This document shows, in pieces, positions 1-7,730 of a DNA stretch of 64,000 nt. The DNA comes from Pseudomonas aegrilactucae. Its GTDB lineage: Bacteria > Pseudomonadota > Gammaproteobacteria > Pseudomonadales > Pseudomonadaceae. The stretch is taken from NCBI RefSeq assembly GCF_019168305.1, contig NZ_JAHTBI010000045.1, forward strand, positions 1 through 64,000, read 5' to 3'. Below the pieces are notes generated by a model. The model did no database searches. It had not been told where the DNA came from and was given only the letters and a program-made list of their open reading frames with translations. The position numbers and the translations under genes were made by a program. How positions within the stretch are numbered: position 1 is the stretch's first letter; the number at the start of each line of letters is the position of its first letter.

Positions 1-143
1 CGCAGCAGGCTGGTCTTGCCGCTGCCGTTGGGGCCGCTGATCTGCAGCATGTCACCGGCCGCCAGCTGCAGTTCGAGGTGCTCGAAGAGCATTCGCCAGT
101 CACGCTCGCAGGCCAGGCCCACAGCTTCGAGTCGAGGAGTCAC
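1..143 (-). CDS. ccmA: CcmA, heme exporter ATP-binding subunit (N-terminal part, runs off the window)
   Basis: Only the first 47 or so codons are present; the rest lies left of base 1. The peptide starts [16 protein letters not shown] and reaches a Walker A motif (GPNGSGKTS) at the window edge. That combination is typical of CcmA, the ABC ATPase that works with CcmB in the cytochrome c maturation (ccm) system at the inner membrane. The GTG at 143-141 is the only usable start upstream of the Walker motif, because an in-frame TAA lies just before it at 155-153; AAGG upstream can act as ribosome binding site. It is divergent from the FliK-domain gene. The family assignment rests on a short fragment, but the motif and the flagellar-cluster-next-to-ccm arrangement known in Pseudomonas agree. 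Confidence 0.85.
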   Translation of the reverse strand, partial: MTPRLEAVGLACERDWRMLFEHLELQLAAGDMLQISGPNGSGKTSLL

Positions 144-279
144 AGGTTCGCCTTATTGGTTCGGATGACAGTCTCAAGTCGGCCCCGGCCTTGCCGTTAT
201 ACTGGACAACGGATCCACAGCCCGGCCGGTCTGATCGGGCGCGCCGCTGCACCGGGCACGCCCGCAAAGATCGGGCGGC

Positions 280-308
280 ATTATACATGGCATGTCCTAC
301 TGCAAAGA
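280..308 (-). promoter_or_regulatory. Possible sigma-70 promoter for ccmA
   Basis: On the minus strand a perfect -10 hexamer TATAAT lies at 285-280. The -35 region is poor (TCTTTG at 308-303 with a 17-base spacer). It would give a leader of about 130 bases before ccmA. The 144-334 intergenic region shows nothing else convincing, and no clear promoter was found for the plus-strand gene. Confidence 0.35.
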
Positions 309-334
309 GGGCTATTTCCACAGGTTGTGACGTG

Positions 335-1906
335 ATGACAGGCGAGATCAACAGCCTTGGCCCGCAGGCTGCGGCCAATCCCCAGGCACGCAGCGCGGCC
401 ATGACAGGCGAGCTGCTCAAGCTGCTGCAACCCCAGGCTGCGCTGCTCGCCCCGGGTGAAACCGCGCAGGCAAAGGTGCTGTCCTTGCGTCAGGTCGGCC
501 AGGATTTCCAGCTGCTGCTGCAACTGACCCAGAACAACGGCCGCCAGACCACCGTGCAGACCAGCGTCAGCCAGCCGTTGCCCCAGGGCAGCGAACTGAC
601 CGTCAGCCAGCCCAATGCCAGCAATCTGGCCATCACCGTGCAGCAGGCGATCGCGCGCAACGTTGCCAGCCTGACGCAGCTCGACACCCGCCAGCTACCG
701 CCCGGCACCCTGCTGCAAGGCAAGGTGCTGACCACCCAGGCGCTGCCCCAGGCCGCCGGGCAACCGGCGCTGTTCCGCTCGCTGGTGACCCTGCTCAACA
801 CCGCCCAGGCCGGCGCCACCCTCAACATCGACAGCCCGCGCCCGCTGGCGCTGGGCAGCCTGCTCAGCGCGCGGGTGCAGGGTGAACAGTCGATCAGCTT
901 CGTGCCCCTGAGCGGTCGCCAGGAACAACTGGCGATCACCCAGCACCTGAGCACCCAGCAGAGCCGCCAGGCATCGCTGCAGGGGCTGCTCGCCAGCCTG
1001 CAGCAACTGAGTGGCCAGCAACGCCTGCCCGTCGAGGTGCGTGCCAGCGTCGACACCCTGCTGGCCAGCCTGCCCGACCTGCGCCAGCTCAGCGATGCCA
1101 AGGGGCTGGCCCAGGCACTCCACAACAGTGGTGCGTTTCTGGAGGCCAAGTTGTTGAGTGGCGCACCCGGCGGCCTGACGCCCGACCTCAAGGCACAGGT
1201 GGTTCGCCTGGTGGCACAGTTGCTGCCTGGTTTGCCCAGCAGTACCCAGTTCAACCCGGCGGCCGCAGCCAGCACACTGGCCCAGGCGATGCCGGGCATG
1301 GTGCGCAACGCCCTGGGCATGCTCGGTCAGGTCAGCCCGCGCCCTGCCCCAGGCAACTTCCCGCTCCCCTCCAGGCTGCTGCAAAGTGCCGATGGCGAAG
1401 ACGACCTGGAACATTTGCTGCGCCTGGCGGCGGCGGCCATCTCACGCTTGCAGAGCCACCAGTTGGCTGGCCTGGAGCAGACCCGCACCACCGCCGAAGG
1501 CAACCTGCAGACCACCTGGCAACTCGAAATTCCGGTACGCAACGGCCAGGAGTTCATGCCGCTGCAGATGAAGTTCCAGCGCGAGGAAACCCCGGAGCAA
1601 CAGGCAGACGCAGAGCGCGAGCGGCGTGACCCGCTGGAGATGCTCTGGCGCGTCGAACTGTCCTTCGACCTCAGCCCGCTGGGGCCCTTGCAGGTGCAGG
1701 CACAGATCAGCCAGGGCAACCTGTCGAGCCAGCTGTGGGCGGAGCTGCCGAGTACGGCGCAGTTGATCGACAGCCAGCTCGACAGCTTGCGTACCCGCCT
1801 GGTGGAGCGCGGACTGACGGTCGGCGAGTTGCGCTGCCATCACGGCACGCCGCCGCAGGGGCCGCGAACGCACCTTGAACAACGCTGGGTGGATGAAAAC
1901 GCATGA
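335..1906 (+). CDS. FliK-domain protein (second hook-length-control-like protein)
   Basis: 523 residues when read from the ATG at 335; a GTG directly before it at 332 is also in frame. The protein is Gln/Leu/Ala-rich and poorly structured over its first 400 residues. It ends with a FliK C-terminal-like (Flg_hook) domain at about 420-510, recognisable by the alternating strands around WQLEIPVRNG and ELSFDLSPLGPLQVQ and by the segment LDSLRTRLVERGL. In true FliK this domain touches FlhB to switch export specificity. The stop overlaps the next gene by four bases (ATGA), so the two are translationally coupled, and the partner is itself an FlhB-C-domain protein. The protein is well separated from the main fliK at 22082-23382. 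Whether it controls hook length or acts elsewhere is not known from the sequence. Confidence 0.8.
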   Translation: MTGEINSLGPQAAANPQARSAAMTGELLKLLQPQAALLAPGETAQAKVLSLRQVGQDFQLLLQLTQNNGRQTTVQTSVSQPLPQGSELTVSQPNASNLAITVQQAIARNVASLTQLDTRQLPPGTLLQGKVLTTQALPQAAGQPALFRSLVTLLNTAQAGATLNIDSPRPLALGSLLSARVQGEQSISFVPLSGRQEQLAITQHLSTQQSRQASLQGLLASLQQLSGQQRLPVEVRASVDTLLASLPDLRQLSDAKGLAQALHNSGAFLEAKLLSGAPGGLTPDLKAQVVRLVAQLLPGLPSSTQFNPAAAASTLAQAMPGMVRNALGMLGQVSPRPAPGNFPLPSRLLQSADGEDDLEHLLRLAAAAISRLQSHQLAGLEQTRTTAEGNLQTTWQLEIPVRNGQEFMPLQMKFQREETPEQQADAERERRDPLEMLWRVELSFDLSPLGPLQVQAQISQGNLSSQLWAELPSTAQLIDSQLDSLRTRLVERGLTVGELRCHHGTPPQGPRTHLEQRWVDENA

Positions 1907-2238
1907 CCCTCAAGACCCCACGCCAGGCCATCGCCCTGACCTATGACGGCCAGCAGGCACCGACGTTGAGTGCCAAGGGCGAGGATGAACTGGCCGAGGC
2001 GATCCTGGCGATCGCCCGCGAGCATGAAGTGCCGATCTACGAGAATGCCGAACTGGTGCGCCTGCTCGCACGCATGGAACTGGGGGATCAGATCCCCGAG
2101 GCGCTGTACCTGACGATTGCCGAGATCATTGCCTTTGCGTGGCAGCTCAAGGGCCAGGTGCCGGCAGGGTTCGTGGACAATCGCGCGCCGGAACGCGACA
2201 TCACCCCGAACCCGCACAGCCTGCCGGCCCCTGACTGA
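1903..2238 (+). CDS. Free-standing FlhB C-terminal-domain protein (FlhX/EscU-type)
   Basis: 111 residues. It matches the cytoplasmic domain of FlhB after the self-cleavage site: the order AIALTYDGQQAPTLSAKG, then EVPIYENAELVRLL and a helical end IPEALYLTIAEIIAF. It has no membrane part and no NPTH motif, so it resembles the small FlhB-C proteins found in many flagellated bacteria, some of which can replace the cleaved FlhB-CC fragment. It overlaps the FliK-domain gene by four bases (ATGA), which suggests the two proteins act together. It converges on the DUF2802 gene; the two stop codons lie 25 bases apart. Family membership is clear, but a role in export is inferred. Confidence 0.85.
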   Translation: MTLKTPRQAIALTYDGQQAPTLSAKGEDELAEAILAIAREHEVPIYENAELVRLLARMELGDQIPEALYLTIAEIIAFAWQLKGQVPAGFVDNRAPERDITPNPHSLPAPD

Positions 2239-2255
2239 AGCCGCGCAAGCCTGCC

Positions 2256-2273
2256 CCGCGGTTTCAACCGCGG
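2256..2273. terminator. Inverted repeat between convergent genes, possible bidirectional terminator
   Basis: CCGCGGTT, a 2-base loop, then AACCGCGG: an 8-bp perfect stem. It is centred on the stop codon of the DUF2802 gene and lies 18 bases after the stop of the FlhB-C gene. No T-run follows in either direction, so Rho-independent function is uncertain. It is the only candidate terminator for these convergent units. Confidence 0.4.
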
Positions 2274-2656
2274 TGCAACTTGCTCATCAACTCCGCCTCG
2301 GCCTGGGTCAGGCCGCAGGACTGGGTGAGCTCGTCGACACTGGCGCCCATGCCCACCAGCCGCGCCGCCTGGGCGAACGACAGGCTGTTGGGGTCGCGCT
2401 GTTCCAGTTGCAGCAGCTTGTCCGGCAGGGGCGCCACCACGGCGCGCAGCTCATGCAGCGCGTCGCCCATGCGTACGGTGCCATTCTGGTAATCGTCCAG
2501 GCGCTTGGCCAGGTCCTTGATGCGCTGATCGCGCAGCGCATCCCCCTGGGCCTGCTGCGAGGCCAGCTCGCGCTGGCGCTTGCTGTACCCGTAGAACAAC
2601 CAGAGGCTCACGGCCCAGACCAGCGCCAGAAATATGACTGCAACCTCGAGAATCAA
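2264..2656 (-). CDS. DUF2802 domain membrane protein
   Basis: 130 residues, function unknown. One N-terminal membrane helix (about residues 3-23, MILEVAVIFLALVWAVSLWL) is followed by a coiled stretch and a conserved C-terminal part with SLSFAQAARLVGMG and LTQAEAELMSKLH. The C-terminus looks like a small helical, helix-turn-helix-like motif typical of DUF2802 proteins found beside cheW in Pseudomonas. The apparent start is TTG at 2656, one base after the cheW stop; GGAG inside the end of cheW has usable spacing, and no ATG lies closer. It is the last gene of the chemotaxis operon. The position suggests a link to chemotaxis arrays or motility, but nothing in the sequence proves it. Confidence 0.8.
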   Translation of the reverse strand: MILEVAVIFLALVWAVSLWLFYGYSKRQRELASQQAQGDALRDQRIKDLAKRLDDYQNGTVRMGDALHELRAVVAPLPDKLLQLEQRDPNSLSFAQAARLVGMGASVDELTQSCGLTQAEAELMSKLHRG

Positions 2657-2657
2657 A

Positions 2658-3137
2658 TCAGATGTTCTCCAGCTCGGACCACTCTTCCTCGGTCATCATC
2701 TTGTCCAGCTCGACCAGGATCAGCAGTTCGTTGTTCTTGTTGCACACGCCCTGGATGAACTTGGCCGACTCTTCGTTACCGACGTTCGGCGCGGTCTCGA
2801 TCTCCGACTGACGCAGGTACACCACTTCGGCGACGCTATCGACCAGAATGCCGACGACCTGCTTGTCCGCCTCGATGATCACGATGCGGCTGTTATCGGT
2901 GATATCGCTCGAGCTCAGGCCGAAGCGCTGGCGCGTATCGATCACGGTGACCACGTTGCCGCGCAGGTTGATGATGCCCAGTACGTAGCTTGGCGCACCC
3001 GGTACAGGGGCGATCTCGGTATAGCGCAGCACTTCCTGCACCTGCATCACGTTGATGCCGTAGGACTCGTTGTCCAGCTTGAACGTCACCCACTGCAGGA
3101 TCGGATCGTCGGAACCCTGCGCAGTCATGTTTTTCAT
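2658..3137 (-). CDS. cheW: CheW, chemotaxis adaptor
   Basis: 159 residues, normal for CheW. It couples receptors to CheA in polar chemosensory arrays. A single CheW (SH3-like) domain fills the protein, with the conserved VLGIINLRGNVVTVIDTR segment, IVIIEAD and the C-terminal IQGVCN..LLILVELDKM. The start was set at the ATG at 3137 (MKNMTAQ); a second ATG three codons on at 3128 is also well placed relative to AGGGG, so the exact start is open. The longer reading from 3152 would place the start inside the leader next to a hairpin and is unlikely. It lies downstream of parC and parP, in the same operon. Confidence 0.95.
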   Translation of the reverse strand: MKNMTAQGSDDPILQWVTFKLDNESYGINVMQVQEVLRYTEIAPVPGAPSYVLGIINLRGNVVTVIDTRQRFGLSSSDITDNSRIVIIEADKQVVGILVDSVAEVVYLRQSEIETAPNVGNEESAKFIQGVCNKNNELLILVELDKMMTEEEWSELENI

Positions 3138-3150
3138 TCCCCTAACCCTC

Positions 3151-3168
3151 AAAAGCCGCCTTCGGCGG
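3151..3168 (-). terminator. Small hairpin with T-run between parP and cheW
   Basis: On the minus strand CCGCC-GAA-GGCGG followed by C and TTTT. The stem is only 5 bp but very GC-rich, and the T-run is short. It ends 13 bases before the cheW start, so it may lower read-through from the long upstream operon into cheW or protect the transcript end of parP. Confidence 0.45.
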
Positions 3169-3201
3169 TGTGCTCAGTGCAGTCGCGGCAGATGCGACCG
3201 A

Positions 3202-4101
3202 TTATTTATGCGTGTTGTGCAACTGCTTGACGGCGCCACTGGCAATCAGCTCGGCCAGTTCGGCGACGTCCAGCAGTGCACACATGTGTTCAATCACGGT
3301 GCCGGCCAACCAGGGCCGCTGGCCGCGCTGGGTTCGCCACTTGATCTCGCTCGGGTCCAGGCGCAACGAGCGGCTGACCTGATGCACCGCCAGCCCCCAC
3401 TCATAGCCCTGCACCGAAATCACGTATTGCAGGCCCTGGCGGAAATCATCGCGGTAGCGGTCGGGCATCACCCAGCGTGCCGTATCCAGCACCTTGAGGT
3501 TGCCGGCCTGGCTGCGCAGGATGCCAAGAAACCAGTCGGGCTGGCCGAACAGCGGTGTCAGCTCCTGGCCGGCAAGCGAGTAGATCGACCCCAGACACAC
3601 CAGCGGCACGGCCAGGGTGAGGCCCGCCACATCGAACAACAGGCATTCGAAGGGCTCGGCGGCCCAGGCCGGGCGGCCGTCCCCGCGAAGCGGTGGCACG
3701 GGCTGATCAGTGCCAGCCGGCAGGTAGACGTCCACCAGGGGCTCGACCGGTGCCGGCGCCTGAGGCACGGGCGCAACGCGCTCGACAGCCTCGAGCACTT
3801 CAGCCACTTCAGCGATCAGCGGCGGCGCGATGACCGGCATGACCAGCCGCGGCGGTTCGGCGAACACCGGCACTGGCGCCTTGAGCCGGGCATCGCGGGC
3901 CTGCTCCTCAAGCACGGCAGCCTGAAAGTCGTCGAGCACCGCAGGCGCATCAGCCACCACAGCGGCCGGTGCCTCGATGACACGGGCGACGGCAACCGGC
4001 GCAGGCGGCTCGAATGCTTCGGTAGCCTCCTGCAGCAAGCCGTCCAGGTAGGACTGCAAGGCAAGTTGAGGCTTGGTGGCGACCAGCTCGGGGCGATTCA
4101 T
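3202..4101 (-). CDS. parP: ParP-like CheW-domain protein, chemotaxis array anchoring
   Basis: 299 residues from the ATG at 4101, which overlaps the parC stop as TGATG; a GTG one codon earlier is possible. Residues 1-150 are low-complexity, rich in Pro, Ala and Val. Residues 155-285 form a CheW-like domain (FECLLFDVAGLTLAVPLVCLG, FLGILRSQAGNLKVLDT, WLAGTVIEHMCALLDVAEL). This layout, next to a ParA-type ATPase in a che operon, matches ParP of Vibrio and Pseudomonas. There ParP uses its CheW-like (AIF) domain to enter the array and its N-terminal part to bind ParC, keeping CheA at the pole. It is called a second CheW in older annotations. Function is inferred from architecture and neighbourhood. 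Confidence 0.85.
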   Translation of the reverse strand: MNRPELVATKPQLALQSYLDGLLQEATEAFEPPAPVAVARVIEAPAAVVADAPAVLDDFQAAVLEEQARDARLKAPVPVFAEPPRLVMPVIAPPLIAEVAEVLEAVERVAPVPQAPAPVEPLVDVYLPAGTDQPVPPLRGDGRPAWAAEPFECLLFDVAGLTLAVPLVCLGSIYSLAGQELTPLFGQPDWFLGILRSQAGNLKVLDTARWVMPDRYRDDFRQGLQYVISVQGYEWGLAVHQVSRSLRLDPSEIKWRTQRGQRPWLAGTVIEHMCALLDVAELAELIASGAVKQLHNTHK

Positions 4102-4889
4102 CACGCCACCTGCGCAACGGCAGTCTGCGTCAGCAGATGCTTGAGCAAGGCCCGGTAAGCCACCACACCACGGCTCTTGCCGTCGAATTGCGACGGCGTC
4201 AGCCCTGCGCGACTGGCATCGCGCAGGCGCGTATCGACCGGGATATAGCCTTGCCAGATGGACTCGGGGTAGGCATCACGCAGCACCCGCAAGGTGCCCA
4301 TCGAGGCCTGGGTGCGGCGGTCGAACAAGGTTGGCACGATGCTGTAGGGCAAGGCCTGCTTGCGCGAGCGGTTGACCATCGCCAGGGTGCTGACCATGCG
4401 TTCCAGGCCCTTGACCGCCAGGTACTCGGTCTGCACCGGGATCACCAACTGCTGGCTGGCCGCCAGCGCATTGACCATCAGCACGCCGAGCAACGGCGGG
4501 CTGTCGATGATCGCGTAGTCGAAATCTTGCCACAGCTGCGCCAGACTCTTGGCGATCACCAGCCCCAGGCCACTCTGCCCCGGCGACTGGCGCTCCAGCA
4601 CGGCCAGTGCGGTACTTGAGGGCAGCAGCGAGATCCTGTCGTCGCTGGTGGGCAGCAGCAGTTGGCCCGGCAACCCTTCGGGCACCGTACCCTTGTGCAG
4701 GAACAGGTCGTAGCTGCTGTGCTCCAGTGTGTCCGGGTTATGGCCGAAGTAGCTGGTCATGGAGCCGTGCGGGTCGAGGTCGACGACGACCACGCGCTTA
4801 CCTGCCTCGGCCAGCAAACCGGCCAGGGCGATGGATGTGGTGGTCTTGCCGACACCACCTTTTTGATTGGCTACTGCCCAGACTCTCAT
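4101..4889 (-). CDS. parC: ParC, ParA-family ATPase for polar placement of chemotaxis proteins
   Basis: 262 residues. Deviant Walker A motif KGGVGKTT at about residues 10-17 (after MRVWAVANQ), Walker A' VVVVDLDPHGSMTSYFG, and Walker B-like FDYAIIDSPPLLG. This is the ParA/MinD ATPase fold. Its position between motD and parP identifies it as the ParC type, which recruits chemotaxis arrays to the cell pole, rather than a chromosome or plasmid ParA; there is no parB or parS-like array nearby. Starts with ATG at 4889, 43 bases after motD. Its product is expected to work with ParP and CheA. Confidence 0.88.
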   Translation of the reverse strand: MRVWAVANQKGGVGKTTTSIALAGLLAEAGKRVVVVDLDPHGSMTSYFGHNPDTLEHSSYDLFLHKGTVPEGLPGQLLLPTSDDRISLLPSSTALAVLERQSPGQSGLGLVIAKSLAQLWQDFDYAIIDSPPLLGVLMVNALAASQQLVIPVQTEYLAVKGLERMVSTLAMVNRSRKQALPYSIVPTLFDRRTQASMGTLRVLRDAYPESIWQGYIPVDTRLRDASRAGLTPSQFDGKSRGVVAYRALLKHLLTQTAVAQVA

Positions 4890-4932
4890 TGCGCTGCTTC
4901 CTCCCGGTCGGGTCGGACCCTGCCGGGATCGA

Positions 4933-5820
4933 TTAAAAGGTCGACGACGGAGAATTGACGGGATTGCGCCCGGCCGTCGGTGCTACGGCTGGCGGTGCAG
5001 TTTGTGTGCCAGCACGCTTCATCGCCGCATCCGGCGTGGCATTGGCGCTACCCGTGGCGGTCAGGCTACGGCGCACTTCAAGGTTGCGCGAGATCACCAA
5101 TACCACCCGGCGGTTCTGCGCACGCCCTTCGGCACTGCTGTTGCTGGCAATCGGCTGGAACTCGCCATAGCCCACCGAGGCCATGCGTGCCGGGTTCACC
5201 CCCTCCATGGCCAGCAGGCGCACGATGCTCGCGGCACGTGCCGACGACAGCTCCCAGTTGGTGGGGTACTGCGCGGTACGAATCGGCTGGTCGTCGGTAA
5301 ACCCTTCGACGTGCACCGGGTTGGCGAATGGCTTGAGAATGTTGGCGACCTTTTCGATGATATTGAATGCCTTGTCGCTGGGCATCGCATCGCCGCTGCC
5401 AAACAGCAGCGAGGAGTTGAGCTCGATCTCGATCCACAGTTCGTTGCCACGCACGGTCATCTGGTCCGACTTGATCAGGTCGCCAAAGGCATCGCGCACA
5501 TCGTTGGCGATGGTCTGCAACGGGTCGCTGGAGGTCTGCGCCAGGCCAGCATCGACCTGCTCGCTGTCCTTGATCAAGGGTTCGGCGGGCTTGACGCTGA
5601 GCGGGCGCTCGTCGCCGATGGGGATCGGCTTCATGCTGCGTTCGGGGTCGTTGAACACACCGATCAGGGCCTGTGAAATGACCTTGTACTTGCCCTCGTT
5701 GATCGAGGAAATCGAATACATGACCACGAAAAAAGCAAACAGCAAGGTGATGAAGTCGGCGTACGACACCAGCCAGCGTTCGTGGTTTTCATGTTCCTCG
5801 GGTTGACGACGACGGGCCAT
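4933..5820 (-). CDS. motD: MotD, MotB-type stator protein
   Basis: 295 residues. A short basic N-terminus is followed by one membrane helix around residues 17-40 containing the proton-binding aspartate D22 (YADFITLLFAFFVVMYS). A periplasmic OmpA-like peptidoglycan-binding domain fills about 130-255 (VHVEGFTDDQPI, NWELSSARAASIVRLL, GYGEFQPIASNSSAEGRAQNRRV). The C-terminus is low-complexity. It pairs with motC just upstream, three bases apart. In Pseudomonas the MotCD stators are a second set beside MotAB and are needed for swarming. MotB is the parent family, and the chemotaxis-operon location distinguishes MotD. Confidence 0.95.
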   Translation of the reverse strand: MARRRQPEEHENHERWLVSYADFITLLFAFFVVMYSISSINEGKYKVISQALIGVFNDPERSMKPIPIGDERPLSVKPAEPLIKDSEQVDAGLAQTSSDPLQTIANDVRDAFGDLIKSDQMTVRGNELWIEIELNSSLLFGSGDAMPSDKAFNIIEKVANILKPFANPVHVEGFTDDQPIRTAQYPTNWELSSARAASIVRLLAMEGVNPARMASVGYGEFQPIASNSSAEGRAQNRRVVLVISRNLEVRRSLTATGSANATPDAAMKRAGTQTAPPAVAPTAGRNPVNSPSSTF

Positions 5821-5823
5821 GGC

Positions 5824-6564
5824 TTACTCCATGAAGCCCTGAAGCTTCAGTTCGATCGAACGTGGGTTCTCGCCTTCGGCAATCGACAACAAGCCTTCCA
5901 GGAGCATTTCGCGGTAGCGCGACTGGCGCATTGCCAGGGCCTTGAGCTTGCTGGCGACCGGCAACAGGATCAGGTTGGCACTGGCCACGCCGTAGATGGT
6001 GGCGACGAAGGCCACGGCGATGCCGCTGCCCAGTTGCGACGGATCGGCCAGGTTGCCCATCACATGGATCAGGCCCATCACGGCGCCGATGATACCGATG
6101 GTCGGCGCGTAGCCGCCCATGCTCTCGAACACCTTCGCAGCCTGGATATCGCGACTTTCCTGGGTGTAGAAATCCACTTCCAGAATGCTGCGAATGGCCT
6201 CGGGTTCGGCACCATCGACCAGCAGTTGCAGGCCTTTGCGTGCATACGGGTCAGGCTCGGCATCGGCCACGCCTTCAAGGCCCAGCAGGCCTTCCTTGCG
6301 TGCGGTGAGGCTCCAGTTGACCACCCGATCGATGCCGCCGGCCAGGTCCACGCGCGGCGGAAAAATGATCCAGCGCACGATCTGCAACGCGCGCTTGAAC
6401 GCACTCATCGGCGACTGCAGCAGCGAGGCTGCCAGGGTTCCGCCGATCACGATCAACGCTGCCGGGCCATTGAGCAGCGCCGACAGGTGGCCGCCTTCGA
6501 GGTAGTTGCCGCCGACAATGGCGACAAACGCCAGGATAATCCCGATCAGGCTCAAGACATCCAT
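5824..6564 (-). CDS. motC: MotC, MotA-type stator protein
   Basis: 246 residues from the ATG at 6564, which overlaps the cheB stop as TGATG. Starting there gives [21 protein letters not shown] and matches the usual Pseudomonas MotC length; the upstream GTG at 6573 would lie inside cheB without better signals. Four membrane helices: about 5-22, 28-48, and a pair near 145-200 including the conserved GGYAPTIGIIGAVMGLIHVM segment. A large cytoplasmic loop between the second and third helices carries the residues that contact FliG. It forms the proton-conducting stator with MotD. Confidence 0.95.
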   Translation of the reverse strand: MDVLSLIGIILAFVAIVGGNYLEGGHLSALLNGPAALIVIGGTLAASLLQSPMSAFKRALQIVRWIIFPPRVDLAGGIDRVVNWSLTARKEGLLGLEGVADAEPDPYARKGLQLLVDGAEPEAIRSILEVDFYTQESRDIQAAKVFESMGGYAPTIGIIGAVMGLIHVMGNLADPSQLGSGIAVAFVATIYGVASANLILLPVASKLKALAMRQSRYREMLLEGLLSIAEGENPRSIELKLQGFME

Positions 6565-7685
6565 CAGATGCACGCCTCCACCAGGTGCCGGCCAATGTCA
6601 TCCAGGCCGTACACCGCATCGGCCAGGTTGGCCTTGGCGATGGCCATCGGCATGCCGTAGATCACGCAGCTGGCTTCATCCTGCGCCCACACCTGGCTAC
6701 CGCCCTGCTTGAGCAGACGCGCGCCTTCACGGCCGTCGGCGCCCATGCCGGTCAGCACTACCGCCAGCACCTTGTCGCCGTACGACTTGGCGGCCGAACC
6801 GAAGGTGATGTCCACGCAAGGCTTGTAGTTCAGGCGTTCGTCGCCCGGCAGGATTTTCACCGTGCCACGCCCGTCCACCATCATCTGCTTGCCGCCAGGC
6901 GCCAACAGCGCAAGGCCGGGACGCAGTACATCACCATCCTCGGCTTCCTTGACGCTGATCTTGCACAGCTTGTCGAGGCGCTCGGCGAAGGCTTTGGTGA
7001 AGGCCGCCGGCATGTGCTGGATCAGCACGATCGGCGCCGGGAAGTTGGCTGGCAACTGGGTCAGCACCCGCTGCAGTGCCACCGGGCCACCGGTGGAGGT
7101 ACCGATTGCCAGCAGCTTGTAGGCCTTGCGCTTGGGCGCAGGCGAACTCGGTGCGACGGCACGCGCGGGTGCCGGGGCAGGCGCTGGCGTACGTGCCGGG
7201 CTCGGGGTGGCCAGGCTGCTGACACTCGGCGCGGCGGCAGGTGCCGGAGCGCTCGGCGCAGGGCTGGAATAGGCACTGAAACGACGATTGCTGCGCGAAA
7301 TGGTATGCACCTTTTCACACAGCAGTTGCTTGACCTTCTCGGGGTTGCGCGAGATGTCTTCGAAGTTTTTCGGCAGGTAGTCCACCGCACCGGCATCCAG
7401 TGCGTCGAGGGTGACCCGCGCGCCTTCATGGGTGAGCGAGGAGAACATCAGCACCGGGGTCGGGCACCGCTGCATGATGTGACGCACGGCAGTGATGCCA
7501 TCCATCATGGGCATTTCATAGTCCATGGTGATGACGTCGGGCTTGAGCGACAGCGCCTGATCGATCGCTTCCTTGCCATTGGTCGCGGTACCGACCACCT
7601 GGATAGTCGGGTCCGCTGAAAGAATTTCCGAGACACGGCGGCGGAAAAAACCGGAATCATCCACCACCAGGACCTTGACTGCCAT
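6564..7685 (-). CDS. cheB: CheB, chemoreceptor glutamate methylesterase
   Basis: 373 residues from the ATG at 7685, preceded by GGAG with a five-base gap. Receiver domain 1-120 with acidic pocket D9/D10 and phosphoacceptor D55 ([12 protein letters not shown]), K at DYLPK. A Pro/Ala-rich linker (about 135-182) follows. The methylesterase domain has the catalytic motifs [10 protein letters not shown] (Ser), [10 protein letters not shown] (His) and TGMGADG (Asp). It removes methyl groups from chemoreceptors after phosphorylation by CheA. cheR is not in the window. It lies 45 bases after cheA and overlaps motC. Confidence 0.96.
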   Translation of the reverse strand: MAVKVLVVDDSGFFRRRVSEILSADPTIQVVGTATNGKEAIDQALSLKPDVITMDYEMPMMDGITAVRHIMQRCPTPVLMFSSLTHEGARVTLDALDAGAVDYLPKNFEDISRNPEKVKQLLCEKVHTISRSNRRFSAYSSPAPSAPAPAAAPSVSSLATPSPARTPAPAPAPARAVAPSSPAPKRKAYKLLAIGTSTGGPVALQRVLTQLPANFPAPIVLIQHMPAAFTKAFAERLDKLCKISVKEAEDGDVLRPGLALLAPGGKQMMVDGRGTVKILPGDERLNYKPCVDITFGSAAKSYGDKVLAVVLTGMGADGREGARLLKQGGSQVWAQDEASCVIYGMPMAIAKANLADAVYGLDDIGRHLVEACI

Positions 7686-7730
7686 AAACACTCCATTACG
7701 GGGCGCGACCACGTGGCCGCGCCACCGGGA

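Noticed and set aside
4101-4889. Chromosome or plasmid partition ParA
   Set aside because: No parB or parS follows; the neighbours are chemotaxis genes and a CheW-domain ParP-like partner, which points to the ParC type.
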